Counted from the stretch's first letter, positions 17,144 through 26,282 are shown. The stretch: DNA of 64,000 nt from Paracoccus alcaliphilus (GCF_028553725.1 NZ_CP067124.1:62001-126000); one strand, 5' to 3'. Numbers and translations: made by a program. Notes: generated by a model from the letters alone, not told the origin.

Positions 17144-18087
17144 GCATCGCGATCATCGGCGCGGGCGCATTCGGAACGGCGCTGGCCGTGGCGCTGTCGG
17201 CCAACCGCCCGGTGACGCTGTGGGGGCGCGATACCGGCTGGGCCGGAACACGCGAGAACCCGCGCCTGCCGGGCGTTTCCCTGCCCGATACCATCACCAT
17301 CACCGACGATCTGATGCTGGCCACCCATGCCGATACGCTGCTGCTGGCCCTGCCCGCCCAGACGCTGCGCGGCTTCCTGACCAGTCATGCGGCGCTGTTC
17401 GCCCGCAAGGTGCTGGTCAGCACCGCCAAGGGCATCGACCTGACGCGGCTGACCGGGCCTTCGACGCTGATCGCCGAGACCTGCCCGCAGGCCACTATCG
17501 CCGTGCTGACCGGGCCATCATTCGCTGCCGATATCGCGCGGGGCCTGCCCACCGCCCTGACGCTGGCCTGCGCCGACGCAACGGCAGGCCGGGCGCTGCA
17601 ACATGCGTTGTCCACACCGGTGCTGCGGCTTTACCGCACGACCGATGTCTCCGGCGCGGAACTGGGCGGGGCGCTGAAAAACGTCATCGCCATCGCGGCG
17701 GGCACCGTCATCGGCGCAGGCTTCGGCGACAGCGCACGGGCGGCGATCATCACCCGCGGATTCGCCGAAATGACCCGGCTAGCGACCCGGCTGGGCGCCC
17801 GGCCCGAAACGCTGACCGGCCTGTCGGGCCTTGGCGATCTGACGCTGACCTGCACCTCGGCCCAATCGCGCAATTTCCGCTTTGGTCAGTCGCTTGGCAC
17901 GCGCGCGGAGTTTGACAGCCGCACCACCGTCGAAGGCGCCGCCACCGCCCGCGCCGTCGCCGCCCTTGCCGCCCGGCTGGGCGAGGAAATGCCCATCGCC
18001 GCCATGGTCGCCCGGCTTGCCGAAGGCGCGGTTTCGGTGGAAAACGCCATGGAAACCCTGATGACCCGCCCCCTGAAGGAGGAATGA
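17140..18087 (+). CDS. gpsA: NAD(P)-dependent glycerol-3-phosphate dehydrogenase
   Basis: Reduces dihydroxyacetone phosphate to sn-glycerol 3-phosphate for phospholipid synthesis. The 315-residue product starts [19 protein letters not shown] (Rossmann motif), contains STAKGID near residue 89, [17 protein letters not shown] near 122, the catalytic-lysine block [12 protein letters not shown] near 177, and [12 protein letters not shown] near 227. The start at 17140 overlaps the tsaD stop; the longer frame upstream is out of family. Confidence 0.95.
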   Translation: MSIAIIGAGAFGTALAVALSANRPVTLWGRDTGWAGTRENPRLPGVSLPDTITITDDLMLATHADTLLLALPAQTLRGFLTSHAALFARKVLVSTAKGIDLTRLTGPSTLIAETCPQATIAVLTGPSFAADIARGLPTALTLACADATAGRALQHALSTPVLRLYRTTDVSGAELGGALKNVIAIAAGTVIGAGFGDSARAAIITRGFAEMTRLATRLGARPETLTGLSGLGDLTLTCTSAQSRNFRFGQSLGTRAEFDSRTTVEGAATARAVAALAARLGEEMPIAAMVARLAEGAVSVENAMETLMTRPLKEE

Positions 18088-18359
18088 TGCCCTATTTCGC
18101 TTTGATCTGCCGCGACAAATCCGGCGCTCTGGACACCCGCATGGCCAATCGCGAGGCCCATCTGGCCTATGTCGCGGAAACCGGCGCGGTCCTGTTCGGC
18201 GGCCCGATGATCACCGATGGCGAGATGCGCGGCTCGCTGCTGGTGATCGAGGCCGACAGCATGGACGCCGCCCGCGACTGGGCGGCGCAGGACCCTTACG
18301 GTCTGGCCGGGCTGTTCGATTCCGTCGAGATCACCGAATGGAAGAAGGTGATCGGCTGA
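18084..18359 (+). CDS. YciI-like protein
   Basis: A 91-residue ferredoxin-fold protein of the YciI family, for which no firm function is known. The conserved His-Asp region is partly visible as [21 protein letters not shown] near residue 10, then [40 protein letters not shown], a family hallmark. Two ATG codons overlap the gpsA stop (18084 or 18087). It is coupled to the EVE gene by a one-base overlap, an arrangement common in Rhodobacteraceae. Confidence 0.9.
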   Translation: MMPYFALICRDKSGALDTRMANREAHLAYVAETGAVLFGGPMITDGEMRGSLLVIEADSMDAARDWAAQDPYGLAGLFDSVEITEWKKVIG

Positions 18360-18772
18360 TGCGCTACTGGCTTTTCAAATCCGAACCCGATGTCTTTGGC
18401 TGGGATCATCTGGTTGCCAAGGGCGATCAGGGCGAGGAATGGGACGGCGTGCGCAACTATCAGGCGCGCAACTTCATGCGGGAAATGAAGCTGGGCGACC
18501 GCGGCCTGTTCTATCATTCGAATATCGGCAAAGAGGCCGTGGGCATCGTCGAGGTGATCGCCGAGGCCCATCCCGACAGCAAGGCCGCCGATCCGAAATG
18601 GGAATGCGTCGATGTGAAGGCCATCAAGCCGCTGCCCCGCCCGGTCTCGCTGGATCAGGCCAAATCCGAGCCCCGGCTGAAGGACATGGTGCTGGTCAAC
18701 AATTCGCGCCTGTCGGTCCAGCCGGTGACCGAGGCCGAATGGAAAGTCGTGATGGAGCTGGCCGGGTTGTAG
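18359..18772 (+). CDS. EVE domain protein
   Basis: A 137-residue single-domain protein of the EVE family, a PUA-like fold thought to bind modified bases in DNA or RNA. It starts [18 protein letters not shown] and has the family stretches WDGVRNYQARNFMREMKLGD, LFYHSNIGKEAVGIVEV and the end LSVQPVTEAEWKVVMELAGL. The start at 18359 shares one base with the preceding stop. It is the last gene of the tsaD-gpsA-yciI-EVE run. Confidence 0.92.
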   Translation: MRYWLFKSEPDVFGWDHLVAKGDQGEEWDGVRNYQARNFMREMKLGDRGLFYHSNIGKEAVGIVEVIAEAHPDSKAADPKWECVDVKAIKPLPRPVSLDQAKSEPRLKDMVLVNNSRLSVQPVTEAEWKVVMELAGL

Positions 18773-18860
18773 CGCCCGGCCCGCGCCCTAAACTCGTTTC
18801 ATCCCGCACCGGCGCCGCGACAGGCGCAGCACCGATGCAGCAGACAGGCAAGGAGACCTC

Positions 18861-19106
18861 ATGCCCCAGCGACTTCACCTCGTTTTCGGCGGCGAACTGA
18901 TCGACCCGCAGCGCACCGAATTCCGCGACACGTCGCAGATCCACATGGTCGGTATCTTTCCCGATTATGCCACCGCCTATGCCGCATGGAAGGCCGAGGC
19001 GCAGCGCACCGTGGACAGCGCCCATACCCGCTATTTCATCGCCCATCTGCACCGCCTGCGCGACGAGGAAACCGCCGCCAGCCCGACCGAGGAACTGGGC
19101 GCCTGA
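18861..19106 (+). CDS. DUF4170 domain protein
   Basis: An 81-residue soluble protein of the DUF4170 family, of unknown function, seen next to Kdo transferase and lpxK genes in alphaproteobacteria. The family block is RLHLVFGGELIDPQRTEF followed by MVGIFPDYATAYAAWKAEAQRTVDSAHTRYFIAHLHRL. A good ribosome site, AAGGAG, precedes the ATG. The stop overlaps the next start by one base, so it is translationally coupled to the waaA-like gene. Confidence 0.9.
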   Translation: MPQRLHLVFGGELIDPQRTEFRDTSQIHMVGIFPDYATAYAAWKAEAQRTVDSAHTRYFIAHLHRLRDEETAASPTEELGA

Positions 19107-20281
19107 TGGCGATGGCCGGACTGGGGCGGCTGGGCCTGTGGCTGCATCTGCGGCGGCAACAATCCCCCGCGCCCGGCCCGGCCACCCTGCCGCCGGGCGA
19201 TGGCCCCCTGCTGCTCATGCGCGCCACGCCCGAGGCCCATTCCGCCGCGACGCAGGTGGGCGCAAGGCTGCTGCGGTCGCGCCGCGATCTGCGTATTCTG
19301 GAACTGGGCGGCGACATCCCCGACCCGGCCGAAGATCCGGCCGCAGCCGGCGGGTTGCTTGACCAGACCCGGCCCTTCGCGCTGCTGCTGCTGGGGGCGG
19401 ACCTGCCTGCGGGGCTGATCACCGCCGCCACCGACCGCCGCATTCCCATCATTCTGGGCGACACCCATCTGGACCCGAAGGATTCCGGCTGGTCGATGCG
19501 CGCCGCCATGCGTCGGGCCTTGCTGTCGGATATGCGGGCGATCATGCTGACCGACGCCGCCAGCTATGACATTGCCTGCCGGATGGGGCTGCCGCGCGAA
19601 TTGCTGACCGTGACCGGTCCCGTCACCCAGATCCACGAACCCTTGCGCTGCACCGAGGCCGAGCGTGAGGGCTTTGCCAGCTTGATGTCGGGCCGCCATG
19701 CGTGGCTGGCCGCCGCCATACCGCCCTCGGAAGAGGCCGCCGTGCTGGAAGCCCATAACGCCGCCCTGCACCTGTCGCATCGCGCGCTGCTGTTTCTGGT
19801 GCCCGACACGGCCGAGCGCGCCGACGCCCTGGCCGCCGAGATCGAGGCCAGCGGACTGATCGTCGCCCGCCGCACCGCCGATGACGAGCCGACCGAAGAC
19901 GTGCAGGTGATGATCTCGGACGGGCCAACGGAAATGGGGCTGTGGTATCGTCTGGCACCGGTCACCTATATGGGTGGCACGCTGTCGGGCGACGATGAAA
20001 ACAGCCGCAACCCGTTCGAGCCCGCCGCGCTTGGATCAGCCATCATCCACGGCCCGGCAACGGATCGCTTTGCAACCGAATGGCGGCAGCTGGACGGCGG
20101 GGGTGCCGCGCGGCGCGTAAGTGACGCCGCCGAACTGGCCACCGCCATAGCCGAGCTGTCGCAACCCGACCTGACCGCCTCGCTTGCCAGCAGCGCATGG
20201 ACCATCAGCACCGGCGGCGTCGGGGTCGCCATCCAGATCGCCGAGCCGGTGCTGGCCGTTCTGAGGGAAGCCAAACCATGA
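19106..20281 (+). CDS. Divergent Kdo transferase (WaaA-like) glycosyltransferase
   Basis: A 391-residue protein related to 3-deoxy-D-manno-octulosonic acid transferase, which adds Kdo to lipid A precursor on the inner membrane. The C-terminal half shows the family pattern [19 protein letters not shown] and [11 protein letters not shown]. The usual N-terminal motif with catalytic Glu (HxxSVGE) is not seen; the matching place reads [10 protein letters not shown]. An N-terminal membrane helix is also weak. Its place between DUF4170 and lpxK, with one- and four-base overlaps, supports a lipid A role. Whether it is an active Kdo transferase or a changed paralogue cannot be told here. Confidence 0.75.
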   Translation: MAMAGLGRLGLWLHLRRQQSPAPGPATLPPGDGPLLLMRATPEAHSAATQVGARLLRSRRDLRILELGGDIPDPAEDPAAAGGLLDQTRPFALLLLGADLPAGLITAATDRRIPIILGDTHLDPKDSGWSMRAAMRRALLSDMRAIMLTDAASYDIACRMGLPRELLTVTGPVTQIHEPLRCTEAEREGFASLMSGRHAWLAAAIPPSEEAAVLEAHNAALHLSHRALLFLVPDTAERADALAAEIEASGLIVARRTADDEPTEDVQVMISDGPTEMGLWYRLAPVTYMGGTLSGDDENSRNPFEPAALGSAIIHGPATDRFATEWRQLDGGGAARRVSDAAELATAIAELSQPDLTASLASSAWTISTGGVGVAIQIAEPVLAVLREAKP

Positions 20282-21261
20282 GACGCGCCCCCGATTTCTG
20301 GTATCATCGCCCGCCCGCGCTGACCGCCCGGCTGCTGTCGCCGCTTGGCGCGCTTTACGCACGGGCAACGGCGCGGCGTCTGGCCCAAGGCGCGCGCGTG
20401 CGGGTCGGCGTGCCGGTGATCTGCGTCGGCAACCTGAACGCAGGCGGCACCGGCAAGACGCCGACGGTCATCCATCTGCAACAGTTGCTGATCGGGCGGG
20501 GGATCGCGGCGCATGTCGTCTCTCGTGGCTACGGCGGCAGTCACAAGGGTGTGCTGCGCGTCGACGAACGCCACCACGACGCCGCCCTGACCGGGGATGA
20601 GCCGCTGCTGATGGCCGCCTTCGGGCCGGTCTGGGTCGCGGATGACCGGCTGTCGGGCGCGCGCGCGGCAGTGGCCGACGGGGCGCAGGCGATCATCCTC
20701 GACGACGGGTTTCAGGATCCGGCGCTGGCGCATGACCTGTCCATCGTGGTGGTCGATGCGGCAAGGGGCTTTGGCAACGGTTTGTGCCTGCCCGCCGGTC
20801 CCCTGCGCGAACCCGTCCCCGCCGGGCTGGCCCGCGCCGATATGCTGCTGTCCATCGGCCCGCCCGAGGCGCAGGCCCGGTTCCAGCCGCCATCCCCCAC
20901 ACCGCCGCGCCTGCAAGCCGCGCTGGTGCCGCTGCAAACCGGCATCGACTGGCAGGGCCATCGGGTGCTGGCCTTCGCGGGTATCGGCCATCCGGGGAAA
21001 TTCTTTGCCACCCTGCGCGGCCTTGGTGCCGAACTGGTGCGCGGCGAGGCGCTGGACGATCACCAGCCCTTCACCCCCGCCCTGCTGACCCGGCTGGAGA
21101 CCGAGGCGCGGATGACCGGCGCCCAGCTTGTCACCACCGAAAAGGACGCGGTGCGCCTGCCCCGGCATTTCCGGCCCCGCGTTCTGGCGCTGCCGGTCCG
21201 GCTGGCGCCGGACGATCCCACGCTGCTGGACCGGGCGCTGGGGCGGATCCTGCCGGGCTGA
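20278..21261 (+). CDS. lpxK: Tetraacyldisaccharide 4'-kinase
   Basis: Phosphorylates the lipid A disaccharide at the 4' position, at the inner membrane. The 327-residue protein has [25 protein letters not shown] at the N-terminus (membrane-association helix), [15 protein letters not shown] (P-loop, near residue 48), SRGYGG, and [13 protein letters not shown] near 142. All the LpxK hallmarks are present. The start at 20278 overlaps the preceding stop by four bases. Confidence 0.95.
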   Translation: MRRAPDFWYHRPPALTARLLSPLGALYARATARRLAQGARVRVGVPVICVGNLNAGGTGKTPTVIHLQQLLIGRGIAAHVVSRGYGGSHKGVLRVDERHHDAALTGDEPLLMAAFGPVWVADDRLSGARAAVADGAQAIILDDGFQDPALAHDLSIVVVDAARGFGNGLCLPAGPLREPVPAGLARADMLLSIGPPEAQARFQPPSPTPPRLQAALVPLQTGIDWQGHRVLAFAGIGHPGKFFATLRGLGAELVRGEALDDHQPFTPALLTRLETEARMTGAQLVTTEKDAVRLPRHFRPRVLALPVRLAPDDPTLLDRALGRILPG

Positions 21262-21340
21262 ACCGCTCTTTGCAATCCGCCGCGGGATACCGATATAAGC
21301 AGCGGCGCATCCCGAAACCCGGCCAGACAAGAGGAAAACC

Positions 21341-21421
21341 ATGTCCCGCAACGCGATGCAAAGGCTGAGCTTCTATCTGCTGATCCTGCTGACGCTCTAT
21401 GCCTGGGCGGGCGCGGCCTGA
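21341..21421 (+). CDS. Tiny membrane ORF (26 residues) coupled to the XpaC-like gene
   Basis: A 27-codon frame starting ATG at 21341, preceded by AAGAGG 6-11 bases upstream, whose TGA shares one base with the ATG of the next gene. The product has 26 residues: a short charged start (MSRNAMQRL) and one hydrophobic helix (SFYLLILLTLYAWAGAA). It may be a real small membrane protein or a leader that couples translation. No function is recognised. Confidence 0.5.
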   Translation: MSRNAMQRLSFYLLILLTLYAWAGAA

Positions 21422-22398
21422 TGGCGCAGCGTTACAGCGGCAAATATTCGCCCTCCGGTGCCGCCCCCCCCAGCATGCTGCCCGAACCCCGCCACCCGAT
21501 GCAGGCGCGGCCGAAATGGATCACCATCGCCGCCATTCCGCTGCTGATCGCAGCCTTCTGGCAGTCGCCCGAGGGGATGATCACCAACCTTGCCGGTTTT
21601 GCGCTGATCGCGGGCGGGATGCGGCTGACCCATGACGGGCTGCGGGCGCAGGCGGCCTATGACGCGCGCCGTGCCGCACGCCGCCCGGCCATTCCGCGCA
21701 AGCTGTTCGGCGGGCTGGCGGCCTCGGTCGGGCTGGCGCTTGGCGCATGGGAGCCCGGCGCGGTCATGGGTGCCGGACTGATCGGGCTGACCGGGCTGGC
21801 GCTGCACTGGCTTGCCTTCGGCACCGACCCGATGCGCGACAAGGGCATGGACGGGATGGACAGTTTCCAGCAGGAACGCGCCAACCGGATGATCGAGGAA
21901 GGGCAGGCCCACTTGACCCAGATGCGCGACGCGATCCGCCGCGCGGGCGACCGGCAACTGGACGACCGGGTGGCGCGCTTCGCCGCGACCGTTCAGGCCC
22001 TGTTCGAGAGGGTGCGCAGCGATCCCGGCGATCTGTCCGCCGCCCGGCGCTATATGGGCATCTATCTGATGGGCGCGCGTGACGCGACGGTGAAGTTCGC
22101 CGATCTCTATGCCCGCACGCGGGATCAGCGGGCGCGGGCGGCCTATGAGGATTTCCTGAACGATCTGGAAAAAGATTTCATCGCCCGCCGCGATCAGCTT
22201 CTGGAAGGCGACCGCAGCGATCTGGACATCGAAATCGCGGTGCTGCGCGACAGGCTGGCCCGCGAGGGCGTCCGCCCGGATACGCCGACCGACCCCGAAC
22301 GCCCCGCGCTGCAATCCGATCGCGCGCAGAGTTTGGATGATCTGATGGGCGAATTTTCCCCCGACACCGCCGACCCCTCCGGGCGCAAGCGCGACTGA
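21421..22398 (+). CDS. XpaC-like (5-bromo-4-chloroindolyl phosphate hydrolysis family) membrane protein
   Basis: A 325-residue protein with four predicted transmembrane segments in the first 145 residues (near 33-48, 53-68, 98-112 and 114-131) and a charged, helical cytoplasmic part matching the XpaC family (DSFQQERANRMIEEGQAHL onward). XpaC proteins are usually paired with TelA toxic-anion resistance proteins, but no telA is in the window. The biochemical role is unknown. A Gly-Met-Asp repeat (GMDGMDS) lies near residue 142. It lies 3 bases before truA. Confidence 0.75.
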   Translation: MAQRYSGKYSPSGAAPPSMLPEPRHPMQARPKWITIAAIPLLIAAFWQSPEGMITNLAGFALIAGGMRLTHDGLRAQAAYDARRAARRPAIPRKLFGGLAASVGLALGAWEPGAVMGAGLIGLTGLALHWLAFGTDPMRDKGMDGMDSFQQERANRMIEEGQAHLTQMRDAIRRAGDRQLDDRVARFAATVQALFERVRSDPGDLSAARRYMGIYLMGARDATVKFADLYARTRDQRARAAYEDFLNDLEKDFIARRDQLLEGDRSDLDIEIAVLRDRLAREGVRPDTPTDPERPALQSDRAQSLDDLMGEFSPDTADPSGRKRD

Positions 22399-22401
22399 TC
22401 C

Positions 22402-23217
22402 ATGCCGCGCTTTGCCCTGAAAATCGAATATGATGGCGCGCCTTTCGCAGGCTGGCAGGCGCAGGCCGACCAGCCCTCTGTTCAGGGCGCCATCGAGGCC
22501 GCGCTGGCCCGGCTGGACCCCGGTTTCGCCGCCGGTGCCCGCATCGCCGCCGCGGGCCGCACCGATGCGGGCGTGCATGCCACCGGACAGGTCGCCCATG
22601 CCGATCTGGCCCGCGACTGGGACCCGTTCCGGCTGGGCGAGGCGCTGAACTGGCACCTGAAACCCGCGCCGGTGGCGATATTGGCGGTGGCGCGCGTGGA
22701 TGAGGATTTCCACGCCCGTTTCTCGGCCATCGAGCGGCGCTATCTGTTCCGGCTGCTAGCCCGGCGCGCGCCTGCGACGCATGATCGCGGGCTGGTCTGG
22801 CAGGTGCTGAACCCGCTGGACGCCGATGCCATGCGCAAGGCGGCAGCGCATCTGGTCGGGCTGCATGATTTCACGACGTTCCGATCCTCGATCTGTCAGG
22901 CGAAAAGCCCGGTCAAGACGCTGGATGAGATCACCATCGAAGAGATCACCCGGCCCGAGGGGCGCGAATACCGCTTTCACCTGCGCGCACGGTCGTTTCT
23001 GCACAATCAGGTGCGGTCCATCGTCGGCACGCTGGAAAGGGTCGGCGCGGGGTCGTGGTCACCTGATCGTGTGGCAAAGGCCTTGCAGGCCCGCGACCGC
23101 GCCGCCTGCGGCCCGGTCTGTCCGCCGCAGGGGCTGTATCTGACCGGCGCGGGCTATGCGCAGGACCCGTTCAGCCCCGCCCGCGACGGCGGGGACGTTC
23201 GTCGCGACGTGAAATGA
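22402..23217 (+). CDS. truA: tRNA pseudouridine(38-40) synthase
   Basis: Converts U38-U40 in the anticodon stem of tRNAs to pseudouridine. The 271-residue protein has [13 protein letters not shown] at residue 7, the catalytic-Asp block [17 protein letters not shown] near 50, [13 protein letters not shown] near 113 and [15 protein letters not shown] near 198. Length is normal. Its last 47 bases overlap the end of the convergent sugar-transferase gene. Confidence 0.96.
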   Translation: MPRFALKIEYDGAPFAGWQAQADQPSVQGAIEAALARLDPGFAAGARIAAAGRTDAGVHATGQVAHADLARDWDPFRLGEALNWHLKPAPVAILAVARVDEDFHARFSAIERRYLFRLLARRAPATHDRGLVWQVLNPLDADAMRKAAAHLVGLHDFTTFRSSICQAKSPVKTLDEITIEEITRPEGREYRFHLRARSFLHNQVRSIVGTLERVGAGSWSPDRVAKALQARDRAACGPVCPPQGLYLTGAGYAQDPFSPARDGGDVRRDVK

Positions 23218-23923
23218 CGATCTTGATCGTGTTCCACAGAATCCACAGATCCATCCCCGTGCTGCGGTGGCGTTGATAGATCAGGTCGATCTTCAGCTTG
23301 GCCGGCAAACAGCGGCGGTAATAGGCGGCCTCGGTCGCTTCGGCGCTTTGGCAGCTGGCCAGAATGCGGTCCTCGTGCCGGTGATAGATCAGCGTCGCCA
23401 GACCGGTCACGCCGGGACGGCTGTTCAGCACCTGCGAATAGATCGCCGGAAAGCGTTCGACATATTCGCGCAGGGGCGGACGCGGGCCGACAAAGCTCAT
23501 GTCGCCGCGCAGGATGTTGAACAGCTGCGGCAGTTCATCGATTCGCGAACGGCGCAGGAAGTGGCCGAAGGGCGTGATCCGCCAGTGCTTGTGCGCCCCG
23601 GTGGCACCGAAATCGCCATCCTGCCGCAGCATGGTGCGGAATTTCAGCTGGGTGAAGGACCGACCCGGCGCGCGCATCCTTTCGGCGGCATAAAAGATCG
23701 GTCGCCCCTGTTTCAGCAGCAGCACCACCGAAACGACCAGCATCACCAGACCCAGCGGAATCAGCAGAAACAGCGCAAAACACAGGTCAAAGACGCGCTT
23801 GGACGCTGGCATCGGCTGCAAACGACCGATATGTGAGGGGCCCTGAAACCAGGCCATCCTGGGTGCAACAAGCGGCGTTGCACGGTCGGGGGCGACCCTC
23901 TCCAGATCATGGTGAATCGTCAC
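23171..23923 (-). CDS. Undecaprenyl-phosphate sugar transferase family protein
   Basis: A 250-residue monotopic membrane enzyme of the bacterial sugar transferase family, which starts exopolysaccharide or O-antigen units by moving a sugar phosphate to undecaprenyl phosphate. Seen: [11 protein letters not shown] with a membrane helix (about 42-70), FKL-like [34 protein letters not shown] and SRPGVTGLA. The start is GTG at 23923. No polysaccharide assembly genes lie beside it, though the rhamnose operon is 12 kb away. Overlap of 47 bases with truA suggests the 3' ends have grown into each other. Confidence 0.88.
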   Translation of the reverse strand: MTIHHDLERVAPDRATPLVAPRMAWFQGPSHIGRLQPMPASKRVFDLCFALFLLIPLGLVMLVVSVVLLLKQGRPIFYAAERMRAPGRSFTQLKFRTMLRQDGDFGATGAHKHWRITPFGHFLRRSRIDELPQLFNILRGDMSFVGPRPPLREYVERFPAIYSQVLNSRPGVTGLATLIYHRHEDRILASCQSAEATEAAYYRRCLPAKLKIDLIYQRHRSTGMDLWILWNTIKIVISRRDERPRRRGRG

Positions 23924-24061
23924 AATCCCATCCAGCTAGTCTTTGCTTGGCTTTTTTCGCGCTAGCATAAAGCATTCCCCATGGAAACCTCGACGGGCCG
24001 GATTGGTTCCCGCCCTTGCGTGAACATGGCATATCCGCCACTGTGTCGGCAGGAAATGGCC

Positions 24062-24532
24062 ATGACAGGGGCGCAAATGCGCAAATTCCTCGTTATCCTC
24101 GACGACAGTCACGAATGTCTGAACGCGATGCGCTTTGCCGCGATGCGGGCGGCCAACAGCGGCGGCGGCGTCGTGATCCTGTCGGTGATCCCCGCCGAAG
24201 AAATCCAGCACGGCTTCGGCGTGGCCGATGTGATGCGGGCCGAGGCCCATGAGCGGATCGAGGCGCATTACGAGGTCTTTGCCAAATGGATGCGGTCGCG
24301 GCCCAAGGTCGAGCCGGAACTGATCATCCGCGAGGGCGACCCGGCGGAAGAGCTGATGAAGGTCGTCGCTGAAGACCCGAAGATCGGCATCGTCGTGATC
24401 GGCCTGTCCAGCGAGAAATCGGCACAGAACCCGCTGTTGACGCGGCTTTTGCGCGATGTGACGGCGCTGAGCTGTCCGATCACGCTGGTTCCGGGCGATA
24501 TGTCCAAGGAAAGGCTGGAAGCGATCACCTGA
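24062..24532 (+). CDS. Universal stress protein (UspA family)
   Basis: A 156-residue cytoplasmic Usp-fold protein starting near MTGAQMRKFLVILDDSHECLNAM, with EEIQHGFGVADVMRAEAHERIEAHYEV in the middle and IVVIGLSSEKSAQNPLLTRLLRDVTALSCPITLVPG at the end. The ATP-binding Gly-rich motif (G-x2-G-x9-G-S) is not clearly present. I chose the ATG at 24062 because AGGAA lies 7 bases upstream; 24056 and 24077 are alternatives. It precedes the Nfu gene by 63 bases that seem to hold a promoter. Confidence 0.85.
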   Translation: MTGAQMRKFLVILDDSHECLNAMRFAAMRAANSGGGVVILSVIPAEEIQHGFGVADVMRAEAHERIEAHYEVFAKWMRSRPKVEPELIIREGDPAEELMKVVAEDPKIGIVVIGLSSEKSAQNPLLTRLLRDVTALSCPITLVPGDMSKERLEAIT

Positions 24533-24546
24533 GGGGGGCCTGCGGC

Positions 24547-24575
24547 TTGACCCGACCGCCCCCCATAGCCATATC
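24547..24575 (+). promoter_or_regulatory. Candidate sigma-70-type promoter for nfuA
   Basis: TTGACC (24547-24552), a 17-base spacer, then CATATC (24570-24575). The ribosome site AAGGAG follows, 8 bases before the nfuA ATG. The match is by eye only. Confidence 0.35.
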
Positions 24576-24595
24576 TGCGTCAAAGGAGCGCCCCC

Positions 24596-25156
24596 ATGTT
24601 CATCCAGACCGAAACCACACCGAACCCCGCGACGCTGAAATTCCTGCCCGGCGAATCCGTGCTGGGCGATGGCACGGCGGATTTTCCGACAGTTGACAGC
24701 GCCACGACCTCGCCATTGGCGACCCGTATCTTTGCGGTCGAGGGCGTGACCGGCGTCTTTCTGGGCCGCGATTTCGTGACCGTGACCAAGGCCGATCAGG
24801 TCCCGTGGGATCATCTGAAACCCTCGGTTCTGGGCGCGATCATGGAGCATTTCCAGTCCGGCGCCCCGGCGGTCGAAGGCGGCAGCGCGGATACGAGCGG
24901 CCATGCCAGCCATGACGGGCCGGATGCCGAGATCGTCGGCCAGATCAAGGAACTGCTGGACACCCGCGTCCGACCCGCGGTGGCGCAGGATGGCGGCGAC
25001 ATCACCTTCCACGGCTTCGACCGCGGCATCGTCTATCTGCATATGCAGGGGGCCTGCGCGGGCTGCCCGTCCTCGACCCTGACGCTGAAAATGGGGATCG
25101 AGAACCTGCTGCGCCATTACATCCCCGAGGTGATCGAGGTCCGGCCCGTTGCCTGA
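24596..25156 (+). CDS. nfuA: NfuA-type Fe-S cluster scaffold/carrier
   Basis: Carries 4Fe-4S clusters to target enzymes. The 186-residue protein joins an Nfu N-terminal domain (starting MFIQTETTPNPATLKFLPG, about 1-88) to a NifU-like C-terminal domain (about 108-180) with the cluster-binding CxxC in GACAGCPSSTLTLK. This two-domain form is the one common to alphaproteobacteria and mitochondria (NFU1 type). Its last 8 bases overlap the TTG start of tsaB. Confidence 0.93.
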   Translation: MFIQTETTPNPATLKFLPGESVLGDGTADFPTVDSATTSPLATRIFAVEGVTGVFLGRDFVTVTKADQVPWDHLKPSVLGAIMEHFQSGAPAVEGGSADTSGHASHDGPDAEIVGQIKELLDTRVRPAVAQDGGDITFHGFDRGIVYLHMQGACAGCPSSTLTLKMGIENLLRHYIPEVIEVRPVA

Positions 25157-25760
25157 TCCGGTCTCGCTTGGCTTTGACTCATCGGCCGCGCATTGCGCGG
25201 CCGCTTTGCTGAGCGGCGGCAGGGTTCTGGCGCTGCGCCACGAGGAAATGGCCAAGGGACAGGCCGAACGGCTGTTTCCGATCCTGGAAGAGGTTCTGTC
25301 CGAGGCCGGGCTGGGCTGGTCCGACCTGGACGTGATCGGCGTCGGCACCGGGCCGGGCAATTTCACCGGCATCCGCGTGGCGGTGGCGGCCGCGCGCGGG
25401 CTGGCGCTGTCGCTTGGCATCCCGGCAGTGGGGGTCAGCGTGACCGAAGCGACAGCTTACGACCTGCCCCGCCCCTGTCGGGTGGTGATCCCCTCGCGTC
25501 GCGATCAGGTGATCTGGCAGGATTTCGGCACCGATCCCGCCGGGGGTTCGCCAGACAGCGGGGGCCGCCCGCAGCAAGCTGCGGGCGGAACGCTGCCGCC
25601 CGGCCCCGCGCCGGCTGCGCCGGCGGTCCCGCTGGCCGTCGCCATCGCACATCTGGCACGGCAGCGCCGCGACGATCCCGGCCCCCGGCCCGCGCCGATC
25701 TATCTGCGGCCCGCCGATGCCGCCCCGCCGCGCGACCCCGCCCCCACCATCCTGCCATGA
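25149..25760 (+). CDS. tsaB: tRNA threonylcarbamoyladenosine synthase partner TsaB
   Basis: Binds TsaD and supports t6A formation on tRNA. The 203-residue ASKHA-fold protein starts with a TTG codon (LGFDSSAAHCAAALL), then HEEMAKGQAERLFPILEEVL near residue 32 and GVGTGPGNFTGIRVAVAAARGLALSLGIP near 64, the TsaB hallmark. After RRDQVIWQDFG (about 116-126) the sequence becomes Gly/Pro/Ala-rich for about 35 residues, encoded by GC-rich palindromes, where the family has an ordered domain. The protein is some 25 residues shorter than E. coli TsaB. It overlaps nfuA by 8 bases and rimI by 4. Confidence 0.88.
   Translation: MPDPVSLGFDSSAAHCAAALLSGGRVLALRHEEMAKGQAERLFPILEEVLSEAGLGWSDLDVIGVGTGPGNFTGIRVAVAAARGLALSLGIPAVGVSVTEATAYDLPRPCRVVIPSRRDQVIWQDFGTDPAGGSPDSGGRPQQAAGGTLPPGPAPAAPAVPLAVAIAHLARQRRDDPGPRPAPIYLRPADAAPPRDPAPTILP
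25565..25588. repeat. Perfect inverted repeat inside tsaB
   Basis: Two 11-base arms (25565-25575 CCGCCCGCAGC and 25578-25588) separated by AA, with no mismatch. A second smaller inverted repeat, CGCCGGC around TGC, lies at 25609-25625. Both fall within the low-complexity part of the tsaB reading frame and stay in frame. Confidence 0.8.
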
Positions 25761-26203
25761 CTGCCCCATTGGCCACGCCCGAGGCGCTGGCGGCGCTGCA
25801 TCGGCGCTGCTTCACCACGCCGCGCCCCTGGTCGGCGGATGAGTTCGCCAGCCTGATCGCCTCATCGGGGGTGTTTCTGCTGACCCGACCGCAGGGCGGG
25901 CTGCAGGGCTTTCTGCTGGGTCGGGTCGTCGCCGATGAGGCCGAGTTGCTGACGCTGGCCACCGCGCCCGAGGCCCGGCGTCAGGGGCTGGGGCGCGATC
26001 TGACCCGCGCATTCGCCGCAACGTCACAGGCCGCCGGTGCGCGGACGGGATTTCTGGAGGTCGCGGCGGACAATCTGGCGGCGCAGGCGCTTTATGCCGG
26101 GCTGGGCTGGTGCGAGGCGGGTCGCCGGCGGCGCTATTACGGGCCGGATCTGGATGCGGTGGTGATGCGGCTGGACCTGCCGGACCCTGAACAAGGCAGT
26201 TGA
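25757..26203 (+). CDS. rimI: Ribosomal-protein-alanine N-acetyltransferase-like GNAT enzyme
   Basis: A 148-residue GNAT-fold acetyltransferase. The acetyl-CoA site is PEARRQGLGRDLTRAF near residue 75, and the C-terminal part has LEVAADNLAAQALYAGLGWCEAGRRRRYYGPDLDAVVMRL, the RimI pattern. RimI acetylates the N-terminal Ala of ribosomal protein S18. Its position directly after tsaB, overlapping by four bases, is the classic tsaB-rimI pairing and supports the call. The end of the gene overlaps a candidate promoter for the transporter operon. Confidence 0.9.
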   Translation: MTAPLATPEALAALHRRCFTTPRPWSADEFASLIASSGVFLLTRPQGGLQGFLLGRVVADEAELLTLATAPEARRQGLGRDLTRAFAATSQAAGARTGFLEVAADNLAAQALYAGLGWCEAGRRRRYYGPDLDAVVMRLDLPDPEQGS

Positions 26204-26228
26204 CCCGTCACAAGCGATGCGCCCTAAT
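26200..26228 (+). promoter_or_regulatory. Candidate promoter of the nucleoside transporter operon
   Basis: TTGACC (26200-26205), a 17-base spacer, then CCTAAT (26223-26228). The rimI stop codon lies within the -35 hexamer. The first transporter gene starts 55 bases downstream. Confidence 0.4.
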
Positions 26229-26282
26229 CGACCCATAGAAGGGCGTCTGAATCGTCCGCATCACACAGGATGGGGTATCGCA

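Noticed and set aside
24533..24600. Possible terminator GGGGGG...CCCCCC after the universal stress protein gene
   Set aside because: No T run follows and the stem is only G/C homopolymer; the same bases fit a promoter for nfuA better.
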